A DNA stretch of 64,000 nt. It comes from Mytilus trossulus. Lineage: Eukaryota > Mollusca > Bivalvia > Mytilida > Mytilidae. The stretch spans positions 32,542,886 to 32,606,885 of the forward strand of contig NC_086374.1 of NCBI RefSeq assembly GCF_036588685.1. The letters are read 5' to 3'. Position 1 is the stretch's first letter, and each line of letters starts with the position of its first letter. Both the position numbers and the translations under genes were made by a program. Positions 32,985-43,139 of the stretch are shown here, piece after piece. Under the pieces are notes generated by a model that was not told the DNA's origin, ran no database searches, and saw only the letters and a list, made by a program, of their open reading frames with translations.

Positions 32985-33612
32985 CTATTTTTCAATAGTT
33001 GAATAATTTTTCTGATGTTTATCTAATTTCTTAAAAAAATAAGATATAGGTTTCTCAACATTATCATATGTCTCTTGATATAAAATAGCTCCAATTCCTA
33101 CATCACTTGCATCAACGGCAAGTTTAAATGGTTTTTCAAAGTCTGGAGTAATCAGATCTGGATTATTAAGTAAAAGTGATTTGCTATTTCCAAAAGCGTT
33201 TTGACAATTTTCACTCCAGATAAATTTTAAATCATTCCGTAAAGACGCCAATGGTTGAACAACAGTAACAAAATTTGAACAGAATTTCCTGTAAAATCTA
33301 ATCATGCTTAAATATCTCATAAGTTGTTTTCTATTTGTAGGAGGATGACATTTGGTAATGTCTTAACTTTAGCAATAATAGGGTTCACTTGGCCTTGGCC
33401 TAATTAATCAACAGTAGCCTGGCAAAAATCACTTTTACCAAGATGTACAGTGAAAATCTATCAAAAGTAACATACACATGTGTGAAATGCTGTTCCCAGC
33501 TATCACTACACACAATTAGATCATCAATATAAGCATAACAACAGTTTAAATCTTTTGTAACCATTATTTATTATTCTTTGAAATGTAGCTGGTGCACTTT
33601 TCATAGTTATCA
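32985..33612 (-). pseudogene. Gypsy-type RT (motif C to connection) and start of RNase H
   Basis: Motif C, Tyr-Ile-Asp-Asp, is encoded at 33531-33520 in an otherwise interrupted frame (AYIDDLIVCSDSWEQHF). After a stretch with stops, the frame 33320-32985 reads LSMIRFYRKFCSNF (connection), IWSENCQNAF and LAVDASDVGIGAIL, the first RNase H Asp motif. It ends in KHQKNYSTIEK with the RNase H Glu. The remaining RNase H between 32985 and the 3' LTR is decayed. RT copies RNA into DNA; this copy cannot, because of stops. Confidence 0.8.
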
Positions 33613-33690
33613 AAGGTACCAGGATTATAATTTAGTCTGCCAGACGCGCGTTTCGTCTACATAAGACTCATCAGTGACGCTCATATCAAA
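33613..33690 (+). repeat. Family K repeat inserted into the RT gene
   Basis: 78 bases (GGTACCAGGATTATAATTTA...GTGACGCTCATAT) match 10514-10590. They interrupt the RT between motif A and motif C and alter the frame. ATCAAA on both sides (33611-33616 and 33686-33691) may be a target duplication or part of the repeat. Confidence 0.8.
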
Positions 33691-33945
33691 ATATTTGCCA
33701 GACGGCATTACAGTATATTGAAATAAGCCATCTAGTGTTACAAATGCGGATATTTCACGAGCTCTCTGTGTCAATGGAACTTGCAAATAATCTTTCAACA
33801 AATCATATTTGCTCATAAATTTTGCTTTACCAATGTTGTCAATACAATCGTCTATCCTTGGAATCGGAAAGGAACCAGATTTTGAAACTGGATTTACTTC
33901 TCTGAAATCAGTCACGAAACGAAAGGTTTTATCTGTTTTTTGCAC
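33691..33945 (-). pseudogene. Gypsy-type RT, N-terminal part
   Basis: Frame reading TDFREVNPVSKSGSFPIPRI, DDCIDNIGKAKFMSKYDLLK, QVPLTQRAREISAFVT and GLFQYTVMPSG. YDLLKDYLQVPL is motif A. The same frame then runs into the family K insertion and ends there. Confidence 0.85.
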
Positions 33946-34463
33946 AAGAAGACAAGATTTTGAAAAGAAAATACCAAAGCTTTTATTTTATCTCTATGAT
34001 CAAAAGACAGATGTGCAAGTTTTGAATCTAAATTTTTCAAAATTTCAAAATTTTTCAATCTAACTGTCATTTCCATAGTTTTAGAACTAAACTGTGGTTC
34101 AATTACATATGGTGTGTCATGATTGTTCTCAAATTTAATCATGCCTAAGGTGGCAACTGGTTTACTCTCACATTCATTATTAGTACGCTCAAAATATGGT
34201 TTTAGCATATTAATATGACACACGTTATTTTGTTTGCGCCGACCTGGAGTTTTAACAATATAATTCAAATCATTAATTTTAATCTCTATTGTATAAAGAC
34301 CACAATATTTAGACTGTAAAGGATGTCCAGGGACTGGCAAAAATACAAGTACCTTATCACCAGGCTCAAAAACTCTGCCCCTTGCATCTTTATCATACCA
34401 TATTTTCATTTTGTTCTGTACATAATTTAAGTTTTTCTTAGCAATTTGACATGCAGTATACAA
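33912..34463 (-). pseudogene. Gypsy-type integrase C-terminus and linker to RT
   Basis: The N-terminal half shows the C-terminal integrase module: KMKIWYDKDARGRVFEPGDK, VLVFLPVPGHPLQSKYCGLY and a CHINMLKPYF ending (the HINxLKPY motif found in gypsy-type integrases). The frame continues without a break into a linker (LDSKLAHLSFDHRDKI) that leads to RT. So integrase and RT are fused in this order, which is the key evidence for the Gmr1-like arrangement. Confidence 0.85.
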
Positions 34464-35230
34464 TTTATCTTTAAATCTAGATACATAGTCTATAAGATTT
34501 AAGACAGTATGTTCAGTAAGCCACTTTTCTTAATCAATTTTAACGGTCCCCTTACAGTATGACCAAATACCAACTCAAAGGGACTAAACCCAAGGGATTC
34601 TTGAACAGCCTCTCAGACCGCAAAAAGTAGAAAGTGAACTCAATCAACCCAGTCTCTGTCAAATTGAAAACAACAAGTTCTAATCATGTTCTTCGATGTT
34701 TGATGAAAACGTTCTAAGGCACCTTGAGATTCTGGATGGTACGCACTTTATCTATACTGAGCAATACATAACTATTACACGACTTGCTGAAATAAACCTG
34801 ACATGAAGTTTGATCCCTGATTGGACTGTATAGACTTAGGAAGTCCTACTAACGTGAAAAATTTGATAAGTGCTTTGACAATAGTAGGTGTCTTGATATT
34901 TCTTAACGGAATAACCTCAGGAAAGCGAGTGGATGTACACATGATCGGCAATAAATATGCATTTCCAGTCAAGGTCTTTGATAAAGGTCCAGTCTTGGTC
35001 TTTGGTAAAGGTCCAATGCGGTCAATTAGTACTCTGCTGAAAGGTTCGTCAAAGGCTGGAATAGGCAGAAGTGGCGCTGGTGGTATTTTCTGGTTAGGCT
35101 TACAAACAACCTGGCATATATGGCATGATTTGCAGTATTATGCGACATCATTTGAAGTCTTGGCCAGTAGAAATGCTGCAAGATCTTAAGGCAAATCTTT
35201 CTTATACCTAAGTGTCAAGCCAAGGGGTGT
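34464..35230 (-). pseudogene. Gypsy-type integrase core, frameshifted
   Basis: A clear piece at 34972-34775 reads LLPIMCTSTRFPEVIPLRNI, TPTIVKALIKFFTLVGLPKS and IQSNQGSNFMSGLFQQVV. The second catalytic Asp of the DDE triad (normally in SDQGSNF) is Asn here. Flanking core sequence is visible only in short pieces across several frames. Integrase would join the DNA copy to the chromosome; this one is inactive. Confidence 0.78.
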
Positions 35231-35921
35231 CATGGGCAAGACCAACAATTTCTGGCCTATAAACTTTAGGCACCACCACTTGGTATACCACTCTCCGTTC
35301 CTCCTCTGGGGTAGCATCAGTGGGCCTCCATTTTCTCATTAAAATGCCGTTTTGATTAAAATAGCATCCAGTCACTTTGTCTGCTTCCTCCTGTGGTTGA
35401 GCCCTTTTACGAAGCTGAAGAACATCAGGGTCTTTATTTTGTTTTTCCAAAAGATTCTTTCGATCTAATGAATGAATGTTTACGTCTGGCCATGGCATAA
35501 TTACATTTTTGTTAACATAAGGTGGTCTCATTATGGCTTTTTCTGAGCTATGTTCATGTGATTTAACATCCACCACCAGTTCACTTGTAACAATTTGTTC
35601 AGCAACCACTCGCTTCCTAGCTAGATCTTGCCCTAGCAATAATGTAACACCCTCAACAGGGAGATAAGGACGAACACCCACATCAACTGGTCCAGTTATC
35701 AAATCTGACTTCATATATATATACGATGGAGAGGAAAATCTATGCAACCAAACTCTACACCTTGTTACAAAACGAAGGCACCAACCGAAGTCTCCTCTGA
35801 AACCTTCTAACAATAAAGACTGAGAAGCTCTAGTGTCCCGTAAAATCTTAATAGGCCGAAGAGTAGTATCGTCAACAATAGAAACAAACCCATCATACAT
35901 AAAGGGTCTATATTCCTCCAC
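35208..35921 (-). pseudogene. Retroviral-type protease and integrase N-terminus
   Basis: 237 codons. Protease is at residues ~20-110, with the active-site motif changed to ILRDTRASQSLLL (DTGAS expected, Gly to Arg) and the LLLGQDLA turn. A linker with HSLDRKNLLEKQNKDPDVLQ follows, then the start of the integrase zinc-binding domain (VPKVYRPEIVGLAHDTPW), whose first His is visible. The frame then breaks. Protease and integrase are thus adjacent, without RT between them. Confidence 0.8.
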
Positions 35922-36628
35922 GTAATCACAAAAACTGGACTTAAAAGCCTAACTCGCAGGACGTGCAAACGTACTGGTAATAAAAGTTGTAGTACAAGTA
36001 CTTGACTTCGGCTTATTATCTCGTTCATTTTTTTCTGGTGTTTAAAACAATCAGCCATTAGGTGACCACTCTTCTCACAATTAGCACAAATCAGTGACTT
36101 CTTCTCAAAAGTATCAAATTTTGGACTAAACATATTATAACTGGACTGACTCTTATGCTGTGCAACAGGCTTAGTACATGTATCAGTACGCTCAATGCTT
36201 TGATTTTTGTAATTTCCACTGGAAGTTTTTTCATGTTGACTATTGAAACTTCTTTTATGTGAGAGGATATAATTATGTGAAATAACAGCTGCATCATGTA
36301 TTGTTTTAACAGTTTTGTCGTCTAAATGTGTTTTTTAGTCTAAAGGAACACATTGTTTAAACTCTTTTAATAACATTAATTGTCGTAGGTTATCAAAATT
36401 GTTATCTGTTTTCTTTGACTTTTAAAGCCATTTATCAAAGTGAGCAAATTCCACATTGGTTTGTGAATCAAACTTTTAATAAGATCTAAATTCTGTCAAT
36501 AAGCTTCTGGTACTAGCTCATAAACTTTCAAAACTTCCTGTTTCACCGTGTCATGTTTTCTTTCTTTTTTCTTATGAAAGTGCGGAGTATATTTCAGCGG
36601 CCTTAACCTCTAAAACACTTTGTAGCAT
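35922..36628 (-). pseudogene. Gag remnant with CCHC zinc knuckle
   Basis: In the frame 36133-35807 ICANCEKSGHLMADCFKHQK contains C-x2-C-x4-H-x4-C, just upstream of the protease. Sequence from 36134 to the 5' LTR has many stops and only short open pieces, so gag is largely decayed. I could not identify a primer-binding site next to the 5' LTR. Confidence 0.6.
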
Positions 36629-36878
36629 TGTAGAATGGAACGTCCTAGAAAGTTACAACAAAAGTTTTAAGTAAAATGTAGAAGTTTATATAACGCATCT
36701 TTTATAAGAATCATTCTGGAATCATTACGAAAGTTAAATGGAACGTTCCAATTATTCTGTGATTGTTCCAGTGATTTCTAAACTACACAGTTATAAGATT
36801 ATTTTGTAAACAACTATCAGGCCATACAACACAAATTAGGCCAACATAAATAAATATAATAATTACAATATCATAACA
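36629..36878 (-). repeat. 5' LTR of the Gmr1-like element
   Basis: On the minus strand it starts TGTTATGATATTGTAATTAT and ends CGTTCCATTCTACA. It pairs with 32437-32689. Confidence 0.85.
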
Positions 36879-37029
36879 ATCAGGATTCGTTACTTTGCTC
36901 CCTCTGCCTCTACATCAACCCTAACACCACGCCCACGTGTTATGTAGATTTTGAGGGCATAGCTGTATGGTTTCCGAGACATTTACGTATTAATCAGAAA
37001 TGAAGGAATAGAACTGTATTGATATGGAA

Positions 37030-37379
37030 CACGATATTGAAGTTATTGCTGGGAACGTAGTAAGATCGCGGTATGAACGTAGTATAATCGTGGTGGGAAC
37101 GTGTTACACGCGCAGTAGAAGCGTGGTAAGATCGTGCTGCAATCGGATAACTCGTGGTATGGTCGTAGTAAGAACGTGAAGAGCGCAGAACGTTCTTGAT
37201 AAGCGTAGTAATGTCACAGAATAAGTGTGGTGAGAACGTGGTATAATCGTAACAGGATCGTTGTGGAAACGCAATAAGGACGTAGTTACATGTTCATGCC
37301 GCTCATACCGCGACCTCACCACGATCTGAATTTATTTTAGATCGCGGTGTGCGTGGGGCGATCGTGGTCTAGTGGGACT
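37030..37379. repeat. Right 11-bp CpG-periodic array and terminus of the foldback element
   Basis: From 37048 CpG recurs almost exactly every 11 bases (CGTAGTAAGAT, CGCGGTATGAA, CGTAGTATAAT, CGTGGTGGGAA and so on) to ~37280, with a few 7-9 base slips. The inverted terminus then follows, with a small stem GATCTGAATTTATTTTAGATC. Confidence 0.85.
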
Positions 37380-38017
37380 GGGGCTTTAAGAAACATATTT
37401 ATTCGCCGTTCAGCTTTAATTTTCGATACGTGAAGCAGATTAAAAGACTTCAAAGACTGGTGGTAAGGGGTTTCTTTCATCAAAAGGGATGCAGCACTTA
37501 TAAACAATATAAACAAAAATCAAAAGATATTGTGTAATTCGGAATGCTCGATGCAATTATTCACTAATATGCTCAAACATGTCAAACGTATGATACAGAA
37601 CTATCTTTGTATTGTGTAAATATTTAAAAGTTATTTTTGTGGTCATTAAATAAAAATTATATAAAGTGTATCAAAGTTTCTTTTAAAACCAATACCATAC
37701 TATAAATCATTGTACAAGTTATCAGTGAATTGTCGTTAAAAGTTGTACAAATTGTAATTTGTACAGGCACTTTATGTAATTTTACAAAGTCAAAACACAA
37801 ATGATACTTTGTACACAACATACATGTATATATATATACATATATAAGTCGTTGACATTTATGATATATGAAACAGATTGATGATTTTAAATGTGTGTCA
37901 GTCGCAAAACAATTTATAAAAAAGTCTTTCAGAAGTCTATATTTCGTTTGGAATTTAAATTGAAATAAACATAAGTCTAATCAATACTTTAACCTGCTAA
38001 AAATTTGCCTTGTAAAA
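37380..38017. other. Unassigned AT-rich DNA
   Basis: Contains TATATATATA at 37829 and nothing else recognised; probably 3' flank of the gene ending at 38116. Confidence 0.35.
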
Positions 38018-38091
38018 GATGACGACGACGGATGACGGATGACAAGTGATGGGAAACCCCCACTTGGCGCTTTTAAGGCCAGGTGAGGTTA
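38018..38091 (+). repeat. GACGACGG-tail with terminal hairpin (copy 1)
   Basis: GATGACGACGACGGATGACG then TGATGGGAAACCCCCACTTG, and an imperfect stem AACCCCCACTTGGC...GGCCAGGTGAGGTT. It is the same layout as the end of the 506-bp array at 60070-60180. Confidence 0.65.
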
Positions 38092-38115
38092 TGAAAACTT
38101 GAAAAGTTGAGTTGT

Positions 38116-38278
38116 TTAGGAAAAAATATCAAGGGAACTAAACAAACCATTCTCCATGATAACATCGTTTGCTGCAGTAACAAGTACTTTCATTTTCCTC
38201 GATTTAACTGTTGAGTAGATTCCAGCATAGAAATGTGTTCTTTCAGCATTTGTATATACAAGTTGGAACTCTTTGTAA
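38116..38278 (-). CDS. Terminal coding exon of an unidentified host gene
   Basis: A textbook acceptor (CTTTTGTTTTACAG, ends 38279) precedes 163 bases that stay open to TAA at 38116-38118, entering in phase 2. The peptide (YKEFQLVYTNAERTHFYAGI, YSTVKSRKMKVLVTAANDVI, MENGLFSSLDIFS) is balanced in composition and codon use, unlike the noncoding frames around it. It looks like the end of a soluble beta-rich domain. I do not recognise the family. Upstream exons would lie above 38300 but were not found among the repeats. No obvious AATAAA is close downstream. Confidence 0.55.
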
Positions 38279-38539
38279 CTGTAAAACAAAAGTATAACCA
38301 TATGATAACTTTGTAAATAAACTGGCTTTGAACTAGCTTTTAGTAACTGCGAGAACTCTCATATCTCTTCTTAGTGTCTTTTTGTTGTTGGGATATACAT
38401 GTACTCGGCCACGTTCACTTTGTGTTTTTGTTAGAAGTATTTTAATTTGTGTCTATCTGATGAGTAAATCGTTTCTCAACTGATTTTTATAGTTCGTTCT
38501 TATGTTTTACTGTTACACTACTGTCCAAGCTTAGGGAGA

Positions 38540-38872
38540 CAGTTGGGATTCTGCTAACATGTTTAACCCCGACACATGATGTATGTATGTACCTGTCCCA
38601 AGTCAGAAGACTGTAATTTAGTGCACATGGTTTGTTGATGCGTTACAATATTATTTTCGTTCTATTTTTGTACATAAATAAGGCAGTTAGATTTTTTCGT
38701 TTGAATTGTTTAACTTTGTCATTTCGGGGTCTTTTACAGATGACCATACGGTATGGGCTATGCTCATTGTTGAAAGCCGTACATTAAAATATTGTTGTTA
38801 ATTTCTGTGTCATTTGGTCTCTTGTGAAGAGTTGTCAAATTGGCATTCATACCGCATCTTCTGTTTTATAAT
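38540..38872 (+). repeat. 3' UTR of an RT element ending in the R1 tail
   Basis: ACATGTTTAACCCCGACACA, CCTGTCCCAAGTCAGAAGAC, GTACATAAATAAGGCAGTTA, ATTTCGGGGTCTTTTACAG, ATGGGCTATGCTCATTGTTG and finally GTGAAGAGTTGTCAAATTGG..CCGCATCTTC. It shows that the short R1 copies are the 3' end of a longer retroelement. Confidence 0.7.
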
Positions 38873-38929
38873 GACGTGAAGACAGTATACCTATTCATGC
38901 ACAGCAGAAAAGCAGAAAGTGATTAAGAC

Positions 38930-39240
38930 CGATGGCCTAAGTGTTGAAGGTCCCAGATTCGATTCTGACAGGGCAGGAGAGATTTCATCAATCAGAATGG
39001 TGAAATTCGCCCTACATCTCACATCTCTGGTAACAAGATCGGAGTTGAAACTCTAGGGTCTCTCTGGTCAAAGTTGCTACCAACTTTGACCTGGAAATCA
39101 ATTTCCTGCTAACTCTTTGGTTTGTCTGTGGCCCCGGGGTTTTATACGAGTATTTCGGTTTTTCCATCATAAATAGAGACTTCCCGATGTCCTAGAACTT
39201 CCATTCTGATAAGGTGGGAATTGACCTTGTGCATATGTTG
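38930..39240 (+). repeat. Probable SINE-like remnant
   Basis: CAGATTCGATTCTGACAGGG resembles a degenerate box B. It is followed by a segment with GGTCTCTCTGGTCAAAGTTG...CAACTTTGACCTGGAAATCA (an inverted pair) and a 3' part ending in GGTGGGAATTGACC. No box A is clear. Confidence 0.35.
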
Positions 39241-39564
39241 TAAACACATTCGTGAAATATCTCGATTGATACCAATAGATAGTGTACACTGCGGCTGATT
39301 TAACTGTACAATCGCAGCTTTTGGTGGTGCTTTGAATAACGACGGATTCTACCAGTTTTATACATGTTACAGGTCATACAATTAAAGAGTTTTGAAACTA
39401 ACGCATACGGCCGGACTGTTTGCGTACGGTTTGTCTAATATTTAAGAAGTTGGTCACGATTATCAGATACACATGTATATATCAGATAAACATAATGACA
39501 ACTTAAGTTTCAAATTAAGATTAGAAGTTTAATTGATATTGAAATAAAAACGTAATATTTAAAC
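39241..39564. other. Unassigned DNA
   Basis: No repeat recognised. The minus strand is open from ~39368 to 39165 and is discussed under rejected items. Confidence 0.3.
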
Positions 39565-40512
39565 CTTTTAAATAAAGGCAACAGTAGTATACCGCTGTTC
39601 AAAACTCATAAATCCATGGACAAAAAACAAAATCGGATTAACAAACCAAAACCGAGGGAAACGCATTAAATATAAGAGGAGAACAACGACACAACACCGA
39701 AACGCAACACACACAGAAACGGACCAATCATCAGACAAAACACCACGAGAATAACAAATATAACATGAAACCAAATACATGAATTGTGGATAGACAAGTA
39801 CCGTGCCACGTCTTATCTCAATAAGAACATCCTTATTATATAGAACACTTAATGCTATTGCAAACAGTAAATTTTAACAAATGAATATGAAAGAGATATA
39901 CATAATGTAACTGAAGTATTAACTAATTACAGAAAACTAAACCAGAGTTTATCACAAAATAGATACACCCGAATCAGTCCAGGCGTCAACGTAATTAAAA
40001 AAATGTGACGTCACATACGATGGCGAAAAGGCAGAAACGTTATGCCACATTTCAATTTATGAAATTTAGAAACAGCATGACGTCACATATGAAAAACTAT
40101 CATTCAAAAATGAGATAGAATTAGGATTGATTTAAGATTGTATTAGAACTAAATACTGATAATTCATTTAAACAAAATGCATATTGCAATACTTATTAAT
40201 AGCAATTAACTGTAATATATATATGTCCTGTTTGTTATGTATCCAACTTCAAACGTAAATAATCGTACAAAATTTAATATAATTAATAAAGAGGAGGTGA
40301 TTATTTTTTCTATCCGTCACACTTAAATATAATAAGAAGACGTCAACACATTTGTCAAAATCTGATGGGAATTACAAATATAACTTTAAACATGTAAACT
40401 AAATACATGAATTTGGGATAAACAAGTACAGAAACACGTCTTATAGTAATGTGAATTCACATTCAGCAAAACAGTCACAATCGGGAATAAGTCACGTTTG
40501 GTAATTAAAAGA
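39565..40512 (-). repeat. 3' UTR of the RT element at 40513-41250
   Basis: On the minus strand it follows the RT frame. It carries TAAGACGTGTTTCTGTACTT and ATTCATGTATTTAGTTTACA at ~40390-40445. The related block AGACGTGGCACGGTACTTGT, ATTCATGTATTTGGTTTCAT, AACAGCGGTATACTACTGTT occurs at 39570-39815. The block is thus present twice, ~620 bases apart, suggesting either a duplicated UTR or two stacked copies. Confidence 0.6.
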
Positions 40513-41250
40513 TTAGACGACATAATGACAAACCACAATATACCATGTGGTAAAAATGTCCTTAGCTAGTTTGGTTAAAGAGACATCATATGGATCCACC
40601 AATTCGTGATGGTGTCCATAAAATTTACGGAGTGTCAATTTAAATCTGTCATCCTCATAATTTTGTTGGAGCAGTTTCTGCGTAAGGAGCACACTCCTGT
40701 ATATGAAGTCCGTATAGTGTGAACAAGCACGTGAATAACGTATCAATTGTGATATGTAAACACCATACGAACGGGCAGAGGGTATGTTACTGCTGAAAAT
40801 GGGAAATTGATAATTGGGAAGTTGAAATCGTCCCGTTAATCATAGATTTTTTGTGAAGTAGTCCATATACGTCAATATTGAGGAAAAGATCAAGGTATGA
40901 AGCTGTCCTTCTAGTATCAGTAGTATCCTTAATTTCAAGTTCAATGGGATATATGAGATATAAGTATTGGCTGAAGTATGGGTTGTTCAATGATAAAACA
41001 TCATCAATATATCGGAAAGTAAAATTAAAGAATTTCGCAAGGTGTTTTTCTTTTTGTCTTTTAGAAGGTTCTGAATAAATTCTGCTTCATACGAATACAA
41101 AAACAAATCAGCCAGCAGGGGTACACAATTAGTACCCATTGGAATACCGACTGTCTGTTGAAATATAAATCCTCCAACCTCAACAAATATATTGTCGATC
41201 AAAAAGTCCAGCAATTTAATAATATCATCTTCAGTATATAAAAAAGTCAC
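40513..41250 (-). pseudogene. Reverse transcriptase fragment (Penelope-like or related), frameshifted
   Basis: Three overlapping frames form one RT. 41250-40987 carries FQQTVGIPMGTNCVPLLADL (motif B) and FLYSYEAEFIQNLLKDKKK. Next comes YRYIDD-type motif C encoded at 41011-41000 (Tyr-Ile-Asp-Asp), then LYLIYPIELEIKDTTDT and ASYLDLFLNIDVYG. 40746-40513 carries IRYSRACSHYTDFIYRSVLL and LRKFYGHHHELVDPYDVSLT. The GIPMGTNxxPLLADL motif B is characteristic of an RT group widespread in cnidarians and molluscs that I place near Penelope-like elements. The first half of the RT is missing, so it is 5'-truncated and frameshifted at least twice. Confidence 0.78.
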
Positions 41251-42529
41251 GCTTATTTAAATTAGTTAATTTCTCGTATTCACCATGGCAGAATTACATA
41301 AATTAAATCATGCGTAAATAAAAAGATGTGGTATGCGTGCCAATGAGTCAACTTTCCATGCATCCACGTTACACTGTTTTTGTGTAAACCATTCTATTTA
41401 TCCTTTTTTAGAGACAAGTGACCGCGCGTCGGACTACAGAATTTTCGGATCATAAGCCTGTCAAACTACAGGACTGTAGGATCATGGGACTGTCGTATTA
41501 TACCGGTAGTTCTGGACCCGTATCCATAAGACCACTTTTTGTGTGCTTTTATCGTTTGTAAGCATCGTTTTTAACATCTCGGAGAATCATGGCTTGGTTC
41601 ATCTTGTTAATACATAAAATTTAAAATGTAGATGATAGATATACTGTGGTGATACATATATATCAGGTGTGAATGCCCTTGTCGTGGAACGCAGTGTCTT
41701 TGAAAATCAGATATGCTTCATGTCCCTTATAGTAAACGATGGCAACTTACGTGATACCCATCTTCGGTCATTGATTCACCGTTCTCAGTAGACTTTGCTT
41801 TTAGGGCCCAATTTAAAATATCAGTATATCAATCTGTATTCGTTATTGCTATGGGTGGGGATAGTGTGCATTTTACTACAGATGCGTTCATTTACCTTCA
41901 CATGTATACAGTTTTTGTATATCAAGATCACATGCCTTTCTGTATGAATATCTGTCCTTGATGTTGATTCCATTAAATGTAGGGTTGTCAACGGTTAAAC
42001 GGTTAACCGTTGGAAGGACCGAATACGAATACCAAAAACGCTAACTGGTTAACCGGACTTTTTTTTTCAAATTCTAATAGATTTGATGTAAATGTGTATC
42101 AGTCTATGAAAGAAACGAATCGATAAAAACGTTTCTTATATCACATAGCGATATTGTCTAATATCAATTGTAAATATGTAGACATTCCATGCGGAAAATG
42201 TTGTTTCCGGCGACGAAAAATAAAGAAAATACGAAATTGTAAACTTAATGATCTAATATAAACAAAAATGAAGTCTAAAAATACATTCAGAAGTTATTTC
42301 AAAGCAAAACTTAATGTACGTGTATTTCTTGAATACACAAATATTCAAATGCAATAAATTCTAATATCAATGCTATACTTTTGGAAATATTATAGCAGTG
42401 TTTTTGTTATGTCACTATTAGTAATTATATTAAAAGTAAACTGATGTACTTATATTTTGACAATTTTACCTATTATGTCTGTTTTGTTCACGCATCGTTG
42501 TAAATATAATGGAATCTGATCCGACTGTC
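41251..42529. other. Unassigned DNA with two small repeats
   Basis: An inverted R1 tail lies at 41318-41365 (AAAGATGTGGTATGCGTGCC, AATGAGTCAACTTTCC). A block of GGTTAACCGT-like words (ACGGTTAAACGGTTAACCGT, CTAACTGGTTAACCGG) lies at 41994-42058. The rest is unrecognised AT-rich DNA. Confidence 0.4.
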
Positions 42530-42740
42530 GTGCAAGTGAGAGGTTTAGCGCTTTAAAACCCGGTTCAATCAACCATTTTCAAAATTTGAAAATGTCTTTA
42601 CCAAGTGAGAAATATGACAGTTGTTGTCCATTCGTTTGGTGTCTTCGATCATTTGATTTTGCCATTGGATGAGGGACTTTCCGTTTTGATTTTTTTCGGA
42701 TTTCCTAATTTTTTTTGTGATTTTACTTCTAACTATTGTA
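42530..42740 (+). repeat. Dispersed repeat family S
   Basis: Same order as 10090-10335: GTGAGAGGTTTAGCGC, AAAACCCGGTTCAATC, the stem TTTTCAAAATTTGAAAA, CCAAGTGAGAAATATGACAG, CCATTCGTTTGGTGTC. Confidence 0.65.
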
Positions 42741-43139
42741 GTATTGTGTGTTAATAAGCAGTTTTAAGGCAATTGCTTAAATTGAAATTGTTTTTGGTAA
42801 CATCTTTCAAATTTATTACGTGGTTTGGAAAGCAAAATAATCAAATAAGGGTTTTATAAACAATGTCGTAATTAAATAGCTAAGTATCAACCTTATTGTT
42901 AACATATATAACATCTATGAAATGTCTTAATTAACGCATCGAAACAATATATATCCGATATTCTCCAAACATACGCATGGCAGACTTTCTTTATAGGTGC
43001 CAAAGAGGAATCATACTGTCCTTATTCAAATTGATTCGACAAAATCTGACCAGTTCTTTGAATCTCATTTTTTTATACAAATTAGACCGTTGGTTTTTTT
43101 GTTTTAATTGTTTAACACTAGAAATGTTAAAAAAAAATG

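Larger units (their letters stand above)
32437..36878 (-). mobile_element. Gypsy-type LTR retrotransposon with order gag-PR-IN-RT-RH (Gmr1-like)
   Basis: Two ~250-bp LTRs (36629-36878 as 5' LTR, 32437-32689 as 3' LTR) enclose 3.9 kb. On the minus strand they hold zinc knuckle, protease, integrase zinc-binding and core domains, integrase C-terminus, reverse transcriptase and RNase H, in that order. The RT and integrase sequences are of Ty3/gypsy type, but integrase precedes RT as in Ty1/copia. This arrangement is known from the Gmr1 lineage described first in cod. All frames are broken and several catalytic residues have changed, so it is dead. No clear target duplication is visible (flanks TTAAACAC and ATCAGGAT). 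Confidence 0.82.
31303..37379. mobile_element. Foldback-like element with 11-bp CpG-periodic arrays (interrupted by an LTR element)
   Basis: Termini AGTCCCACTAGGCCACGATC (31303) and, inverted at 37360-37379, AGTCCCACTAGACCACGATC differ by one base in 20. Inside both ends lie arrays of a degenerate 11-base unit, about CGTRGTAAGAW. The intervening DNA holds an R1 tail and a complete gypsy-type LTR element (32437-36878). Subtracting that leaves ~1.6 kb, a plausible size for a non-autonomous foldback transposon. No transposase or clear target duplication was found (flanks AATACCGT and GGGGCTTT). Confidence 0.65.

Noticed and set aside
39165-39368. Minus-strand open stretch (ESVVIQSTTKSCDCT, AVYTIYWYQSRYF) resembling an Ig V-type domain
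   Set aside because: It lacks a second Cys with the D-x-G-x-Y-x-C pattern and shows no good splice sites. It overlaps a probable dispersed repeat at 38930-39240.
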